Assembly (NCBI GenBank): GCA_934754445.1
Contig: CAKVHZ010000010.1
Coordinates: 1-37,964 of the forward strand
DNA: 37,964 nt
From: an uncultured Clostridia bacterium
Lineage (GTDB): Bacteria; Bacillota; Clostridia; Christensenellales; UBA1242
Direction of reading: 5' to 3'
Below the pieces are notes generated by a model, which saw nothing but the letters and a program-made list of their open reading frames with translations, ran no database searches and was not told the DNA's origin. The number at the start of each line of letters is the position of its first letter. Within the stretch, counting starts at the first letter, position 1. The translations under genes were made by a program, and so were the position numbers. Of this stretch, positions 8,505 to 15,794 are shown in pieces.

Positions 8505-8533
8505 AATATAACACAAACTAACTAATTTTTAAA
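8505..8533 (-). promoter_or_regulatory. Promoter of sepF-lspA operon
   Basis: TTTAAA (8528-8533), a 17-base spacer and TATATT (8505-8510) preceded by TGT (extended -10). It lies between the SPOR-like gene and sepF and leaves a short leader carrying the AGGGGAAA ribosome-binding site. Confidence 0.5.
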
Positions 8534-8568
8534 ATAAAATTAAAGTTTTTTTATAATTATTTTGTCAA

Positions 8569-9369
8569 TTAAAGCATTTCTTTATATAAATTTAAGTATT
8601 CCCCTATAATATTACAATAGGTTCCTTTAATAGAACTAGATAAATTTTCGCTATCATCAAGATTTAATAAATCATTAATAACACTATTTAATTTGTTTAA
8701 ATAAATTTTAACATATAATATATAAACATTTGTTGATTGATTAAAGTAGTTACTAAAATTTTGAATGATTTTTAAGTTTTGATTATACATATCATTTATT
8801 TTACTTTTTGCTTTAATTGTATCTATATTTTGTTTATCAAATTCTACTGATAAGTTATATAGGTCACTATAATTATTATAAAATAGTCCTACACCTTCGC
8901 TTAAAATTTTACTTGAATTTGTAGTTAAAGTTGCCTTAAAGTTTATTGCAGGAATTTCTATTTTTATTATTTCGCTATTAACGCCGTTTTCTTGCAAGTT
9001 GTTTTTTACCTTATTTGCTTCTCCACTTGATTTATAAATAGAACTTAACACATAATAAATATCATTATTTTTGTAAACATAACCTGCTCCACCTTGTTTT
9101 TTAATGTTATCTGAGTAAGTATTTACTTCGGTTTTATTATTACTTGAATATAAACTTAATGCATATAAAGTTCGATTTTCATAAATATAATTTGAATTAA
9201 CATTTACAATTTTTGATATAGTTAAAAAATTAGAAAAACTAATTGAAAAAAAGACTACAACCATAATAGTAAATAGACAAAATAGAATTATTAATAATTT
9301 TGTTTTAATTTTACTCTTTTTGTTATATTTATAATAATAGTTAGCATAAGCATCATATCTTTTTTTCAT
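8569..9369 (-). CDS. Membrane-anchored SPOR-like protein
   Basis: A protein of 266 residues with a tyrosine- and lysine-rich cytoplasmic tail (about 1-23) and one hydrophobic segment (about 24-50). The extracytoplasmic part begins with a region that looks like a SPOR peptidoglycan-binding domain: LYALSLYSSNNK, then GAGYVYKNNDIYYVLSSIYKS, and NKVKNNLQENGVNSEII. SPOR domains bind denuded septal peptidoglycan. The remaining 120 residues are predicted helical and have no recognised motif. The ribosome-binding site is AAAGGTG. It is divergent from groES and upstream of sepF, which supports a division or sporulation-envelope role by inference. The SPOR call is by eye and moderate. Confidence 0.6.
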   Translation of the reverse strand: MKKRYDAYANYYYKYNKKSKIKTKLLIILFCLFTIMVVVFFSISFSNFLTISKIVNVNSNYIYENRTLYALSLYSSNNKTEVNTYSDNIKKQGGAGYVYKNNDIYYVLSSIYKSSGEANKVKNNLQENGVNSEIIKIEIPAINFKATLTTNSSKILSEGVGLFYNNYSDLYNLSVEFDKQNIDTIKAKSKINDMYNQNLKIIQNFSNYFNQSTNVYILYVKIYLNKLNSVINDLLNLDDSENLSSSIKGTYCNIIGEYLNLYKEML

Positions 9370-9465
9370 AATTCACCTTTCTATAATATATTTAATAAAA
9401 ACCTAAAATAAAACTTAAACTATATTGAAATTTTTGTAGAAAGTAAAAATATTTGGCACGAATTG

Positions 9466-9493
9466 TGGACAAAATTTTATAAAAAATATATAC
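9466..9493 (+). promoter_or_regulatory. Promoter of groES-groEL
   Basis: TGGACA (9466-9471), a 16-base spacer and TATACT (9488-9493), 22 bases before the groES ATG, with AGGAGG at 9504-9509. I see no CIRCE element (TTAGCACTC-N9-GAGTGCTAA), so HrcA control is not supported here. Confidence 0.65.
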
Positions 9494-9515
9494 TTATTTT
9501 GTTTAGGAGGACACT

Positions 9516-9803
9516 ATGAAATTAAAACCACTTTTTGATAAAGTTGTATTAAAAGAAGAAAAATTAGAAACTACTAGTAAAAATGGCATTTTCTTACCAG
9601 TAAATGATAAAGAAAAACCACAAATCGCTACCGTTATAAGCGTTGGAGACGGCGGAAATATTGATGGAAAAGATGTTAAAATGATAGTAAAACAAGGCGA
9701 CAAAGTAGTCTACAGTAAGTATGCAGGAAGCAACATAAAAATTGATAATGAAGAATATGTTGTTGTTCGTCAAGCAGACATTTTAGCTATAATTGAAGAT
9801 TAA
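9516..9803 (+). CDS. groES: GroES co-chaperonin
   Basis: Heptameric lid of the GroEL folding chamber. The 95 residues match the family length. Visible features are the N-terminal LKPLFDKVVL strand, the mobile loop (about 16-32, TTSKNGIFLP), the roof region around GDGGNIDGK, and the conserved KQGDKVVYSKYAG segment. A strong AGGAGG ribosome-binding site precedes the ATG. It is followed 9 bases later by groEL, so the two form the usual bicistronic operon. Confidence 0.97.
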   Translation: MKLKPLFDKVVLKEEKLETTSKNGIFLPVNDKEKPQIATVISVGDGGNIDGKDVKMIVKQGDKVVYSKYAGSNIKIDNEEYVVVRQADILAIIED

Positions 9804-9812
9804 GGAGAAAAT

Positions 9813-11429
9813 ATGAGTAAAAAAATTTTATATGGTGAAGATGCTAGAAAGGCATTAGAGAAAGGTGTAAATGCAGTTGCTGATACTGTTAAAATAACAT
9901 TAGGCCCTAAAGGAAGAAATGTAGTATTAGAAAAAAAATACTCTACTCCACTAATTACTAACGATGGAGTTACTATTGCAAAAGAAATTGAACTAAGCGA
10001 CCCATTTGAAAACTTAGGTGCTAATTTAATTAAAGAAGTAAGTATAAAAACTAACGATGTTGCTGGCGATGGAACTACTACTAGTTGTGTTTTAGCACAA
10101 AGCATAATAAAAGAAGGTATGAAAAACTTTACAGCAGGTGCTAACCCTATAATTTTAAGAAAAGGCATTTTTAAAGCCGTAGACTGTGTTGTTGATAGAT
10201 TAAAAGAGATTTCTAAACCAGTAACTAGTAAAGAAGATATTAAAAATGTTGCAACTGTTTCTAGTCAAGATGAAGAAATTGGAAATATTATAGCCGATGC
10301 CTTTGAAAAAGTAGGTAAAGACGGCGTAATAACTATTGAAGAAAGCAAAACTATGAAAACTGAATTACAAATTGTTGAAGGTATGCAATTTGATAGAGGT
10401 TTAGTTAGCACTTATCTTGCAAGCGACATGGAAAAAGTTGAAACTGTTTATGACAACGCTAGCATTTTAGTAACTGATAAAAAGATAAGTAATATTCAAG
10501 AAATTTTACCATTACTAGAACAAGTTGTTCAAAACAATTTAAAACTACTTATTATTTGCGATGATATTGAAAGTGAAGCCTTGGCAACAATAGTTGTAAA
10601 CAAACTAAGAGGAACATTTAATGTAGTTATTACTAAAGCCCCTAGTTTTGGCGATAAACGAACAGATATTTTAAATGATATTTGTGCTTTAACTGGTGCA
10701 AAACTTGTAAGTAGTGATTTAGGTGTAGATTTTAAAGATATAACAATAGATATGCTTGGAAAAGCAAGACAAATTAAAGTCGATAAAGATAATACTACTA
10801 TTGTTGAAGGTTATGGCAAAAAAGAAGATGTTGAAAATAGAGTTAGTTTAATAAAATCTCAACTTGAAAACACAACAAGCGACTACGAAAAAACTAAACT
10901 TGAAGAAAGACTTGCTAAACTTAGTGGTGGTGTTGCAATAATTAAAGTTGGTGCAATAACCGAAGTTGAAATGAAAGATAAAAAATTAAGACTTGAAGAT
11001 GCCCTATCTGCAACTAAAGCAGCAACAAGTGAAGGTGTTGTTGTTGGCGGTGGAAGTAGTTATTTGCAAGCAATTAACAATTTACAAAGTTTAATTACAA
11101 CTCTTACTGGCGATGAAAAAATAGGTGCTGAAATAGTTTTAAAAGCTATTCAAGAACCTATTAAACAAATTGCAAAAAATAGTGGCGTTGAAGGTAGCGT
11201 TATTATAAATGAAGTAATAAACAAAAATGATAGTAGTTATGGTTATGATGCATTAAATGACAAGTTTGTAAATATGTTTCAAGCAGGAATAATAGACCCA
11301 ACAAAAGTTGCACGAAGTGCTATTCAAAATGCAGGAAGTGTTGCTGCTACATTGCTTACAACTGAAGTTTTAGTTGTAGATAACGAAGAAGATAATGTTA
11401 AAACTCAAAATATAAATCCTAATATGTAA
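9813..11429 (+). CDS. groEL: GroEL chaperonin
   Basis: ATP-dependent chaperonin with 538 residues. The ATP-binding segments are present: ITLGPKGRNV (28-37), NDGVT with D51, and GDGTTT (85-90). The domain pattern equatorial-intermediate-apical-intermediate-equatorial follows the family. The C-terminus ends NINPNM instead of the common Gly-Gly-Met tail, so the disordered tail that enters the cavity is altered; this is unusual but seen in divergent lineages. AAGGAGA precedes the start. The operon ends in the hairpin at 11481-11510. Confidence 0.97.
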   Translation: MSKKILYGEDARKALEKGVNAVADTVKITLGPKGRNVVLEKKYSTPLITNDGVTIAKEIELSDPFENLGANLIKEVSIKTNDVAGDGTTTSCVLAQSIIKEGMKNFTAGANPIILRKGIFKAVDCVVDRLKEISKPVTSKEDIKNVATVSSQDEEIGNIIADAFEKVGKDGVITIEESKTMKTELQIVEGMQFDRGLVSTYLASDMEKVETVYDNASILVTDKKISNIQEILPLLEQVVQNNLKLLIICDDIESEALATIVVNKLRGTFNVVITKAPSFGDKRTDILNDICALTGAKLVSSDLGVDFKDITIDMLGKARQIKVDKDNTTIVEGYGKKEDVENRVSLIKSQLENTTSDYEKTKLEERLAKLSGGVAIIKVGAITEVEMKDKKLRLEDALSATKAATSEGVVVGGGSSYLQAINNLQSLITTLTGDEKIGAEIVLKAIQEPIKQIAKNSGVEGSVIINEVINKNDSSYGYDALNDKFVNMFQAGIIDPTKVARSAIQNAGSVAATLLTTEVLVVDNEEDNVKTQNINPNM

Positions 11430-11480
11430 GGTTAAATTAAGAAATAAAAAAGAAAAAATAAGAAACAGTAGTTAAACAAA

Positions 11481-11510
11481 AAAATCGTATTTAATAATAC
11501 GATTTTTTTA
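11481..11510. terminator. Bidirectional terminator between groEL and convergent gene
   Basis: The hairpin AAATCGTATT/AATACGATTT is flanked by an A run on the left and a T run on the right, so it can terminate both groESL (+) and the convergent unknown gene (-), whose stop codon lies at its edge. Confidence 0.85.
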
Positions 11511-11939
11511 TTACATTGTTAATTCACTATCATTATTTGTTTTTTTATCTTTTTCTCTTTTTATTGAATTGTAATCATCAACAACTTTTCCATATAATTT
11601 ATTATTTAATTCTGTTAATTCTTCTAATGATAAATCTTCTTTTTTCAAATCAATATTATACTTTTTTAATATGTCTGTTAAAGGATATATTTCATGAACA
11701 AGTTTTTTACCTTTTGATTTAGTTATTTTCCTACTCAATATTGGATGTTTTAAGGAATTCACTAATTGAAAAATCAAATATTTTTTATCATCTAACAAAT
11801 TAACTGCTTTTGTTTCCTTTTTATTTATCACAAAAATTCCTGTTTCAAAATCATCTGCAAACAAAACTCTATAATTATATGGGAACAACATTCTTAAAGT
11901 TTCAATAGTCCCAAAATATAAATCATTTATATTATACAT
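11511..11939 (-). CDS. Hypothetical protein, unknown family
   Basis: A 142-residue soluble protein that I do not recognise. It starts MYNINDLYFGTIETLRMLFPYNYRVLF and has a predicted beta segment (ETGIFVINKKETKAVNLL), helices, and a highly charged C-terminus (SIKREKDKKTNNDSE). There are no membrane segments and no cysteines. A very clear ribosome-binding site (GAAGGAGAG) supports translation. It stands alone between groEL (convergent) and uppP (divergent). One possibility is an accessory or phage-derived gene, but nothing in the sequence proves this. Confidence 0.65.
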   Translation of the reverse strand: MYNINDLYFGTIETLRMLFPYNYRVLFADDFETGIFVINKKETKAVNLLDDKKYLIFQLVNSLKHPILSRKITKSKGKKLVHEIYPLTDILKKYNIDLKKEDLSLEELTELNNKLYGKVVDDYNSIKREKDKKTNNDSELTM

Positions 11940-12002
11940 AATACTCTCCTTCTTTTGTTTAAATTATCTTTACTTAACTGTCAATATCTAATTTTAATTT
12001 AA

Positions 12003-12031
12003 TTCATATAATTTTATGTATTGAATAAAAT
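12003..12031 (+). promoter_or_regulatory. Weak promoter of uppP, possibly leaderless
   Basis: TTCATA (12003-12008), a 17-base spacer and TAAAAT (12026-12031), five bases before the uppP ATG; no Shine-Dalgarno is visible. A TATAAT at 12007-12012 is an alternative -10 that would leave a leader of about 18 bases. Confidence 0.35.
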
Positions 12032-12036
12032 TAAAT

Positions 12037-12813
12037 ATGAGTATTTTTATTGCCTTAATTTTAGGTATAATTCAAGGATTAACTGAGTTTTTGCCAGTAA
12101 GTAGTAGTGGCCATTTAGTGTTATTACAAAATATATTTAACATAGAAAATAATGCTATTTTATTTGATATTATTTTGCATTTAGGCACTTTACTTGCCGT
12201 TATTATTGTTTATAGAAAAAGTATATTAGAAATAATAAAAAATCCGTTTTGTAAAAAAATGAGATTTATCGTAGTAGGCACAATACCTACTTTAATTATT
12301 GCTTTTTTATTTAAAGACTTTTTTGAAAGTGCTTTTAGTGGAAATTTATTATTTGTAGGATTTTTAACAACTAGTTTATTACTTTTAATTGCTGATTATG
12401 TTGATAAAAAATGTAAAAATAATAAAAGTATGAATTATAAATCTATTATCACTATGGGGATTTTCCAAGGACTAGCAATACTACCCGGTTTAAGCCGAAG
12501 TGGTAGCACAACGACTTCAAGTTTAGTTTTGGGAATTAAAAAAGATGAAGCACTTGAATATTCGTTTTTACTATCTATCCCTATAATTCTTGCTAGTTTA
12601 TTATATGAATTAATTTTTTCTGGTTCAAAAATCACTAGTATAGAAATTGCTCCATGTATTGTTGGTTTTATTGCAAGTTTAATTTTTGGCATAATTTCTA
12701 TTAAATTTATGAAAAAACTCGTTAAAGATAAAACATACAAATATTTTGCTTTTTATTTAATTATACTTAGCGTATTTATAATATTAAATCAATTTGTTTT
12801 TAAGTTATTTTAA
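12037..12813 (+). CDS. uppP: Undecaprenyl-diphosphate phosphatase UppP (BacA)
   Basis: Membrane phosphatase that recycles undecaprenyl diphosphate to the monophosphate carrier for cell-wall synthesis; the family also confers bacitracin tolerance. The 258 residues show both family motifs: the E-rich segment QGLTEFLPVSSSGH (13-26) and the second repeat FQGLAILPGLSRSGST (143-158). About eight hydrophobic segments are visible. The gene has no ribosome-binding site at a useful distance, and a weak promoter ends just before the ATG. It appears to be a single-gene unit. Confidence 0.95.
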   Translation: MSIFIALILGIIQGLTEFLPVSSSGHLVLLQNIFNIENNAILFDIILHLGTLLAVIIVYRKSILEIIKNPFCKKMRFIVVGTIPTLIIAFLFKDFFESAFSGNLLFVGFLTTSLLLLIADYVDKKCKNNKSMNYKSIITMGIFQGLAILPGLSRSGSTTTSSLVLGIKKDEALEYSFLLSIPIILASLLYELIFSGSKITSIEIAPCIVGFIASLIFGIISIKFMKKLVKDKTYKYFAFYLIILSVFIILNQFVFKLF

Positions 12814-12873
12814 AAATTTATCACAATAATTAGGTTTAGTGAATATCATAAAATATAGGAGGTAAAAATACAT

Positions 12874-13509
12874 ATGTCATTTTTTTCAAACAACAGAACA
12901 GATAATAGATGCCCTGGCCCTATAACAGGAAATCCACTAAGCGGATTATGTGAAAGAGTTTGTATTCAAACTAATAAAGTATTTGATAGTTGTAGAAAAC
13001 AAATTTCTGAAACAGGTTTAACTATAACACTTACAAATGTTACACCATCTGGTTTAGTAGAACCTTATACTTTTGTTAGTGCTCAAACTAACGGCGATGC
13101 TTATTTTACTAATTTAGTTATAGACCGTTTCCCTGATAGACCAAATTTTGCTAGAGTTAGCGGAACTGTTAATGTGCCTATTATTGTAAATTTTACAGAC
13201 ACAAATGGAACAGACGGAACGGGCGAAGCAACTTTAACTTTCGACCAAGATGTTATCTTATTTGTCCCACAACCTTCAGTAGTTCCTTTTACTATTGACG
13301 TGTTTGCAGGATTAGCAATTGCAGATGCCACATATGCTGGAAACAATACCTTTACTTGCGATGCTTGTATTCAAATAATTTTAAGAGTTGTTGTTAATAC
13401 TAATATTCTAGTTCCTAGTTACGGCTACTGCCCTATTCCACCTTGTCAAAATTACTCTACTAGCGATGTATGCCCTGGTTACTTTGACTTACCTGTTTAC
13501 CCTGCATAA
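12874..13509 (+). CDS. Cysteine-containing secreted/coat-like protein, unknown function
   Basis: A 211-residue protein without signal peptide or membrane segment. The N-terminus has a cysteine cluster (RCPGPITGNPLSGLCERVC, C13, C26, C30, then C40). The middle is a Thr/Val-rich beta region with many NFTDTNGTDGTG-type turns. The C-terminus has further cysteines in CDAC, YCPIPPC and DVCPGYF. I recall similar N-terminal cysteine motifs in clostridial proteins of unknown function. A structural spore-coat or surface role is plausible because the organism has sigG, but this is inference. AGGAGG (12857-12862) is 11 bases before the ATG, a long spacing. A strong terminator follows, so it is monocistronic. 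Confidence 0.7.
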   Translation: MSFFSNNRTDNRCPGPITGNPLSGLCERVCIQTNKVFDSCRKQISETGLTITLTNVTPSGLVEPYTFVSAQTNGDAYFTNLVIDRFPDRPNFARVSGTVNVPIIVNFTDTNGTDGTGEATLTFDQDVILFVPQPSVVPFTIDVFAGLAIADATYAGNNTFTCDACIQIILRVVVNTNILVPSYGYCPIPPCQNYSTSDVCPGYFDLPVYPA

Positions 13510-13514
13510 ATTAA

Positions 13515-13545
13515 AAATAACGCTTTATAAAGCGTTATTTTTTTT
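13515..13545 (+). terminator. Terminator of the cysteine-containing protein gene
   Basis: A perfect 24-base palindrome with arms AATAACGCTTTA and TAAAGCGTTATT (13517-13540) is followed by a T run. A partial T-rich stretch on the other strand may also stop the convergent operon. Confidence 0.9.
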
Positions 13546-13551
13546 GTTATT

Positions 13552-13863
13552 TTATAATACAAATTCGTGTTCGTAAAAAGCATTAATTGAATAACGGATA
13601 AGTGAAACAAGTGTTCGGCATCTATAATCTGCTTCCATCATAAAGTTGTTATAGGTGTTTTCTTCAATGTTTACAACTTTTTTACTCCAACCAGATACTA
13701 TTACATCTTCATATAATTTTTCTTCTAGTTTTCCTTCTATGTAATTATTTACTGCTAAAACTATTGCTTCGGCTTGTTTTATATTAAATTTATTACAAAT
13801 TTCATTAAGTCGTTCTAATTCTTCTAAAGTTATATTAAACTGACATTGTTTATATTTTATCAT
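13552..13863 (-). CDS. Tandem ribbon-helix-helix-like protein
   Basis: A 103-residue protein that looks like two ribbon-helix-helix units in one chain. Unit 1 is a short strand KQCQFNI, a helix TLEELERLNEICNKFN, a turn, and a helix QAEAIVLAVNNYIE. Unit 2 is a strand KKVVNIEEN, a helix TYNNFMMEADYR, and a helix RTLVSLIRYSINAFYE. RHH proteins bind DNA as dimers; a tandem could act as a pseudo-dimer. Its ATG overlaps the TGA of the upstream DAC-like gene (ATGA), so the two are translationally coupled and probably work together. A DNA-binding role is inferred; no operator was identified. Confidence 0.6.
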   Translation of the reverse strand: MIKYKQCQFNITLEELERLNEICNKFNIKQAEAIVLAVNNYIEGKLEEKLYEDVIVSGWSKKVVNIEENTYNNFMMEADYRCRTLVSLIRYSINAFYEHEFVL

Positions 13864-14918
13864 TTTATTTTCCCCTTGTTTTTTCTTACTGGAATATAAA
13901 ACATTTCGCCTTCGTGAGATTGAAAATATACTCCAATAATCTTTTTTATTCGTGTATTAATAATTGTATAAGCCGCTCTTTTTCTCGCTCCACCAAGCAA
14001 GTTTTTTTCGTTATTCATACTGGTTTCTACAAAACAATTATATGCTCTAATTCTTCCTAAATTATCTATAACTGTTATACCATCGTAATTTAACATATCT
14101 ATAAATAATTCGCAAATACTAAGTAGTTTTTGCTCGTTATAACTTTTTGTTTGTAAAAATAATTTACTAAATTCTATAGGTTCAGTAAGCCATATTCCAT
14201 CACTTAAAAACCCTTTATCTTCATAGTCTTTATCTACAACTACACAAATTGTTCCACTAATATTTTTAAGTGCTCTATCGAAAATATTAGTAAACATTGT
14301 TTTTACTTCATTTAATTTCTTTTTTGTCGTTCTCAGTTTAGAAAAACTAGCATCTACAAACTCCATAATTTCTTCTCTCCACGAAGAAATCTTTTTTGTT
14401 TCTAGAGAAAAATTGATATTTAAACTTCCATTTTTTATACTTTTTAAAGTTATTGTATGACTGCTAAGCGGATAAACTAAAAAACCAAAAAATTTAGTTT
14501 TTTCTTTTAAAACCTGATTATCTTCAAGCATCATTTCTAAGTTTTTTTCTTTAATGCTATTATTTGCCTTAACTATTCCATAAGAATAAACATTATCTTT
14601 AATGTTTATAAATATGCACCAATCATTTTTACAAAATACACTTAAACTTTTCATTCTTTGCGCAAACATTGCTTCGTTATCATCAACAAACATTGTTACT
14701 TTGTATGCATTAGGAACTGCTCTAACAACAGATAAAATATCGTTAGTAAACAATAAAACGGGTTTTATTTTAATACCTTCTTCTTCATAACTACCCATAG
14801 ACGGAATAAAGTTAATTAAATGATTTTGTAATTTTTTAGAAAACTCTGGATTTTCGTTAAAAATAAAAGCATCTAAACTATCTTTTGCCTGCAAATAAAA
14901 AATGTTTTCTTCCACCAT
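13860..14918 (-). CDS. Divergent DisA_N/DAC-domain protein (diadenylate-cyclase-like)
   Basis: A soluble protein of 352 residues. The C-terminal part (about 212-342) follows the fold order of diadenylate cyclases: SGTICVVVDKD (221-231), GIWLTEPIEFSKLF (241-254), NYDGITVIDNLGRI (277-290), GGARKRAAY (309-317) and IGVYFQSHEGEMFY (328-341). In DisA and CdaA these positions hold DGA and RHR; here they are DGI (279-281) and RKR (312-314), so catalysis is uncertain. The N-terminal 200 residues look like an independent sensor or regulatory domain, an architecture I recall for DACN-type proteins. AAGGAGAG precedes the ATG, and the unit has its own promoter (14936-14964). It is coupled to a tandem RHH gene. 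No membrane segments are visible. Confidence 0.65.
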   Translation of the reverse strand: MVEENIFYLQAKDSLDAFIFNENPEFSKKLQNHLINFIPSMGSYEEEGIKIKPVLLFTNDILSVVRAVPNAYKVTMFVDDNEAMFAQRMKSLSVFCKNDWCIFINIKDNVYSYGIVKANNSIKEKNLEMMLEDNQVLKEKTKFFGFLVYPLSSHTITLKSIKNGSLNINFSLETKKISSWREEIMEFVDASFSKLRTTKKKLNEVKTMFTNIFDRALKNISGTICVVVDKDYEDKGFLSDGIWLTEPIEFSKLFLQTKSYNEQKLLSICELFIDMLNYDGITVIDNLGRIRAYNCFVETSMNNEKNLLGGARKRAAYTIINTRIKKIIGVYFQSHEGEMFYIPVRKNKGKIK

Positions 14919-14935
14919 TTTCTCTCCTTAAAATT

Positions 14936-14964
14936 ATAATATCAAATAAAAAGAGAAATTTCAA
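14936..14964 (-). promoter_or_regulatory. Promoter of DAC-like/RHH unit
   Basis: TTGAAA (14959-14964), a 17-base spacer and TATTAT (14936-14941) with TGA just before it (extended -10). It lies between the NHEJ polymerase stop and the DAC-like gene, so this unit can be expressed independently of the NHEJ operon. Confidence 0.6.
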
Positions 14965-14987
14965 GTGTTTTACCATAAAAAATAAGA

Positions 14988-15794
14988 TTATTTTTTTATA
15001 TTTTTGTAATTTAAAATATTAAAATAATCTGGCGAATATTTTTCTAACTTGCTATAAAATATTGGCATAGAAATTGTGGCATTTTTTCGTAGTCTTAACG
15101 AATAAGGACAAACACAAGTTGCCCCTTTTTTATTTCTTAAATAATCTATAAAAATCTTACCTTTTCTTTTTTCTTTACTCATTGTTGTAACAAATAAATC
15201 AGGATATTGTGCTTCTAATGCTACTGAGATTTGTTTAGATAAATTTTCTACTTTTCTATAAGTTAAATTTTCTATTTTGACTAATATATGATAACCTTTT
15301 CCACCACTCGTTTTTAAAAAAGATTTGAGTTTTAATTTATCTAATAATTTTTTTAATAGTTTAACTCCTTGTTGTAATTTTTTTATGCTTAAATTTTCAT
15401 CGGGGTCTAAGTCGAAAATCATAAAATCAGGATAAGTTAAATTATCTATTTTACTATTCCATATATGAAATTCAACTGCTCCCATTTGCACTTGATTTAA
15501 CAATTGTTTTTTTGTGTTTATATAAAAATATTCGTTTTGCGGAATTTTTTTGCCTATATAATATCTTTCCACATCTTCGTTTTTTTGTGGGTGTTTTTTA
15601 AAAAATCTTTCACTATTTATATCACCATGTATTCTAACTTCGCTAACTAGTCTATTTTTTAAATAAGGTAAAATTTTTTTTGCATTCTCATTATAATAAT
15701 TTAAAACATCTTGTTTTTTTATTTTATTTTTAGGAAATATAACTCTATTTATGTTTGTAACATTTATTCCTAAATAACTAACTTTTTCTTTCAT
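14988..15794 (-). CDS. LigD-type NHEJ polymerase domain protein (PolDom)
   Basis: Primase-polymerase of the archaeo-eukaryotic primase superfamily, which fills gaps at double-strand breaks during bacterial NHEJ, often with ribonucleotides. From the ATG at 15794 it has 268 residues. The metal-binding Asp pair is in FDLDPDE (D128, D130), the nucleotide-binding segment is SGGKGYHI (163-170), and the third Asp lies in IDYLRN (D217). The C-terminal PYSLRLRKNATISMP is typical. The longer reading from 15815 is less likely, because GGAGAG lies just before the ATG at 15794. It overlaps the ligase gene by 17 bases. In many bacteria this domain is fused within LigD; here it is separate. Confidence 0.92.
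   Translation of the reverse strand: MKEKVSYLGINVTNINRVIFPKNKIKKQDVLNYYNENAKKILPYLKNRLVSEVRIHGDINSERFFKKHPQKNEDVERYYIGKKIPQNEYFYINTKKQLLNQVQMGAVEFHIWNSKIDNLTYPDFMIFDLDPDENLSIKKLQQGVKLLKKLLDKLKLKSFLKTSGGKGYHILVKIENLTYRKVENLSKQISVALEAQYPDLFVTTMSKEKRKGKIFIDYLRNKKGATCVCPYSLRLRKNATISMPIFYSKLEKYSPDYFNILNYKNIKK

Noticed and set aside
12847..12855. CATAAAATA as a sigma-K -10 box (CATANNNTA) before the cysteine-rich gene
   Set aside because: No matching AC or -35 element at the right distance, and the predicted start would fall inside the Shine-Dalgarno. Such strings are frequent in AT-rich DNA.
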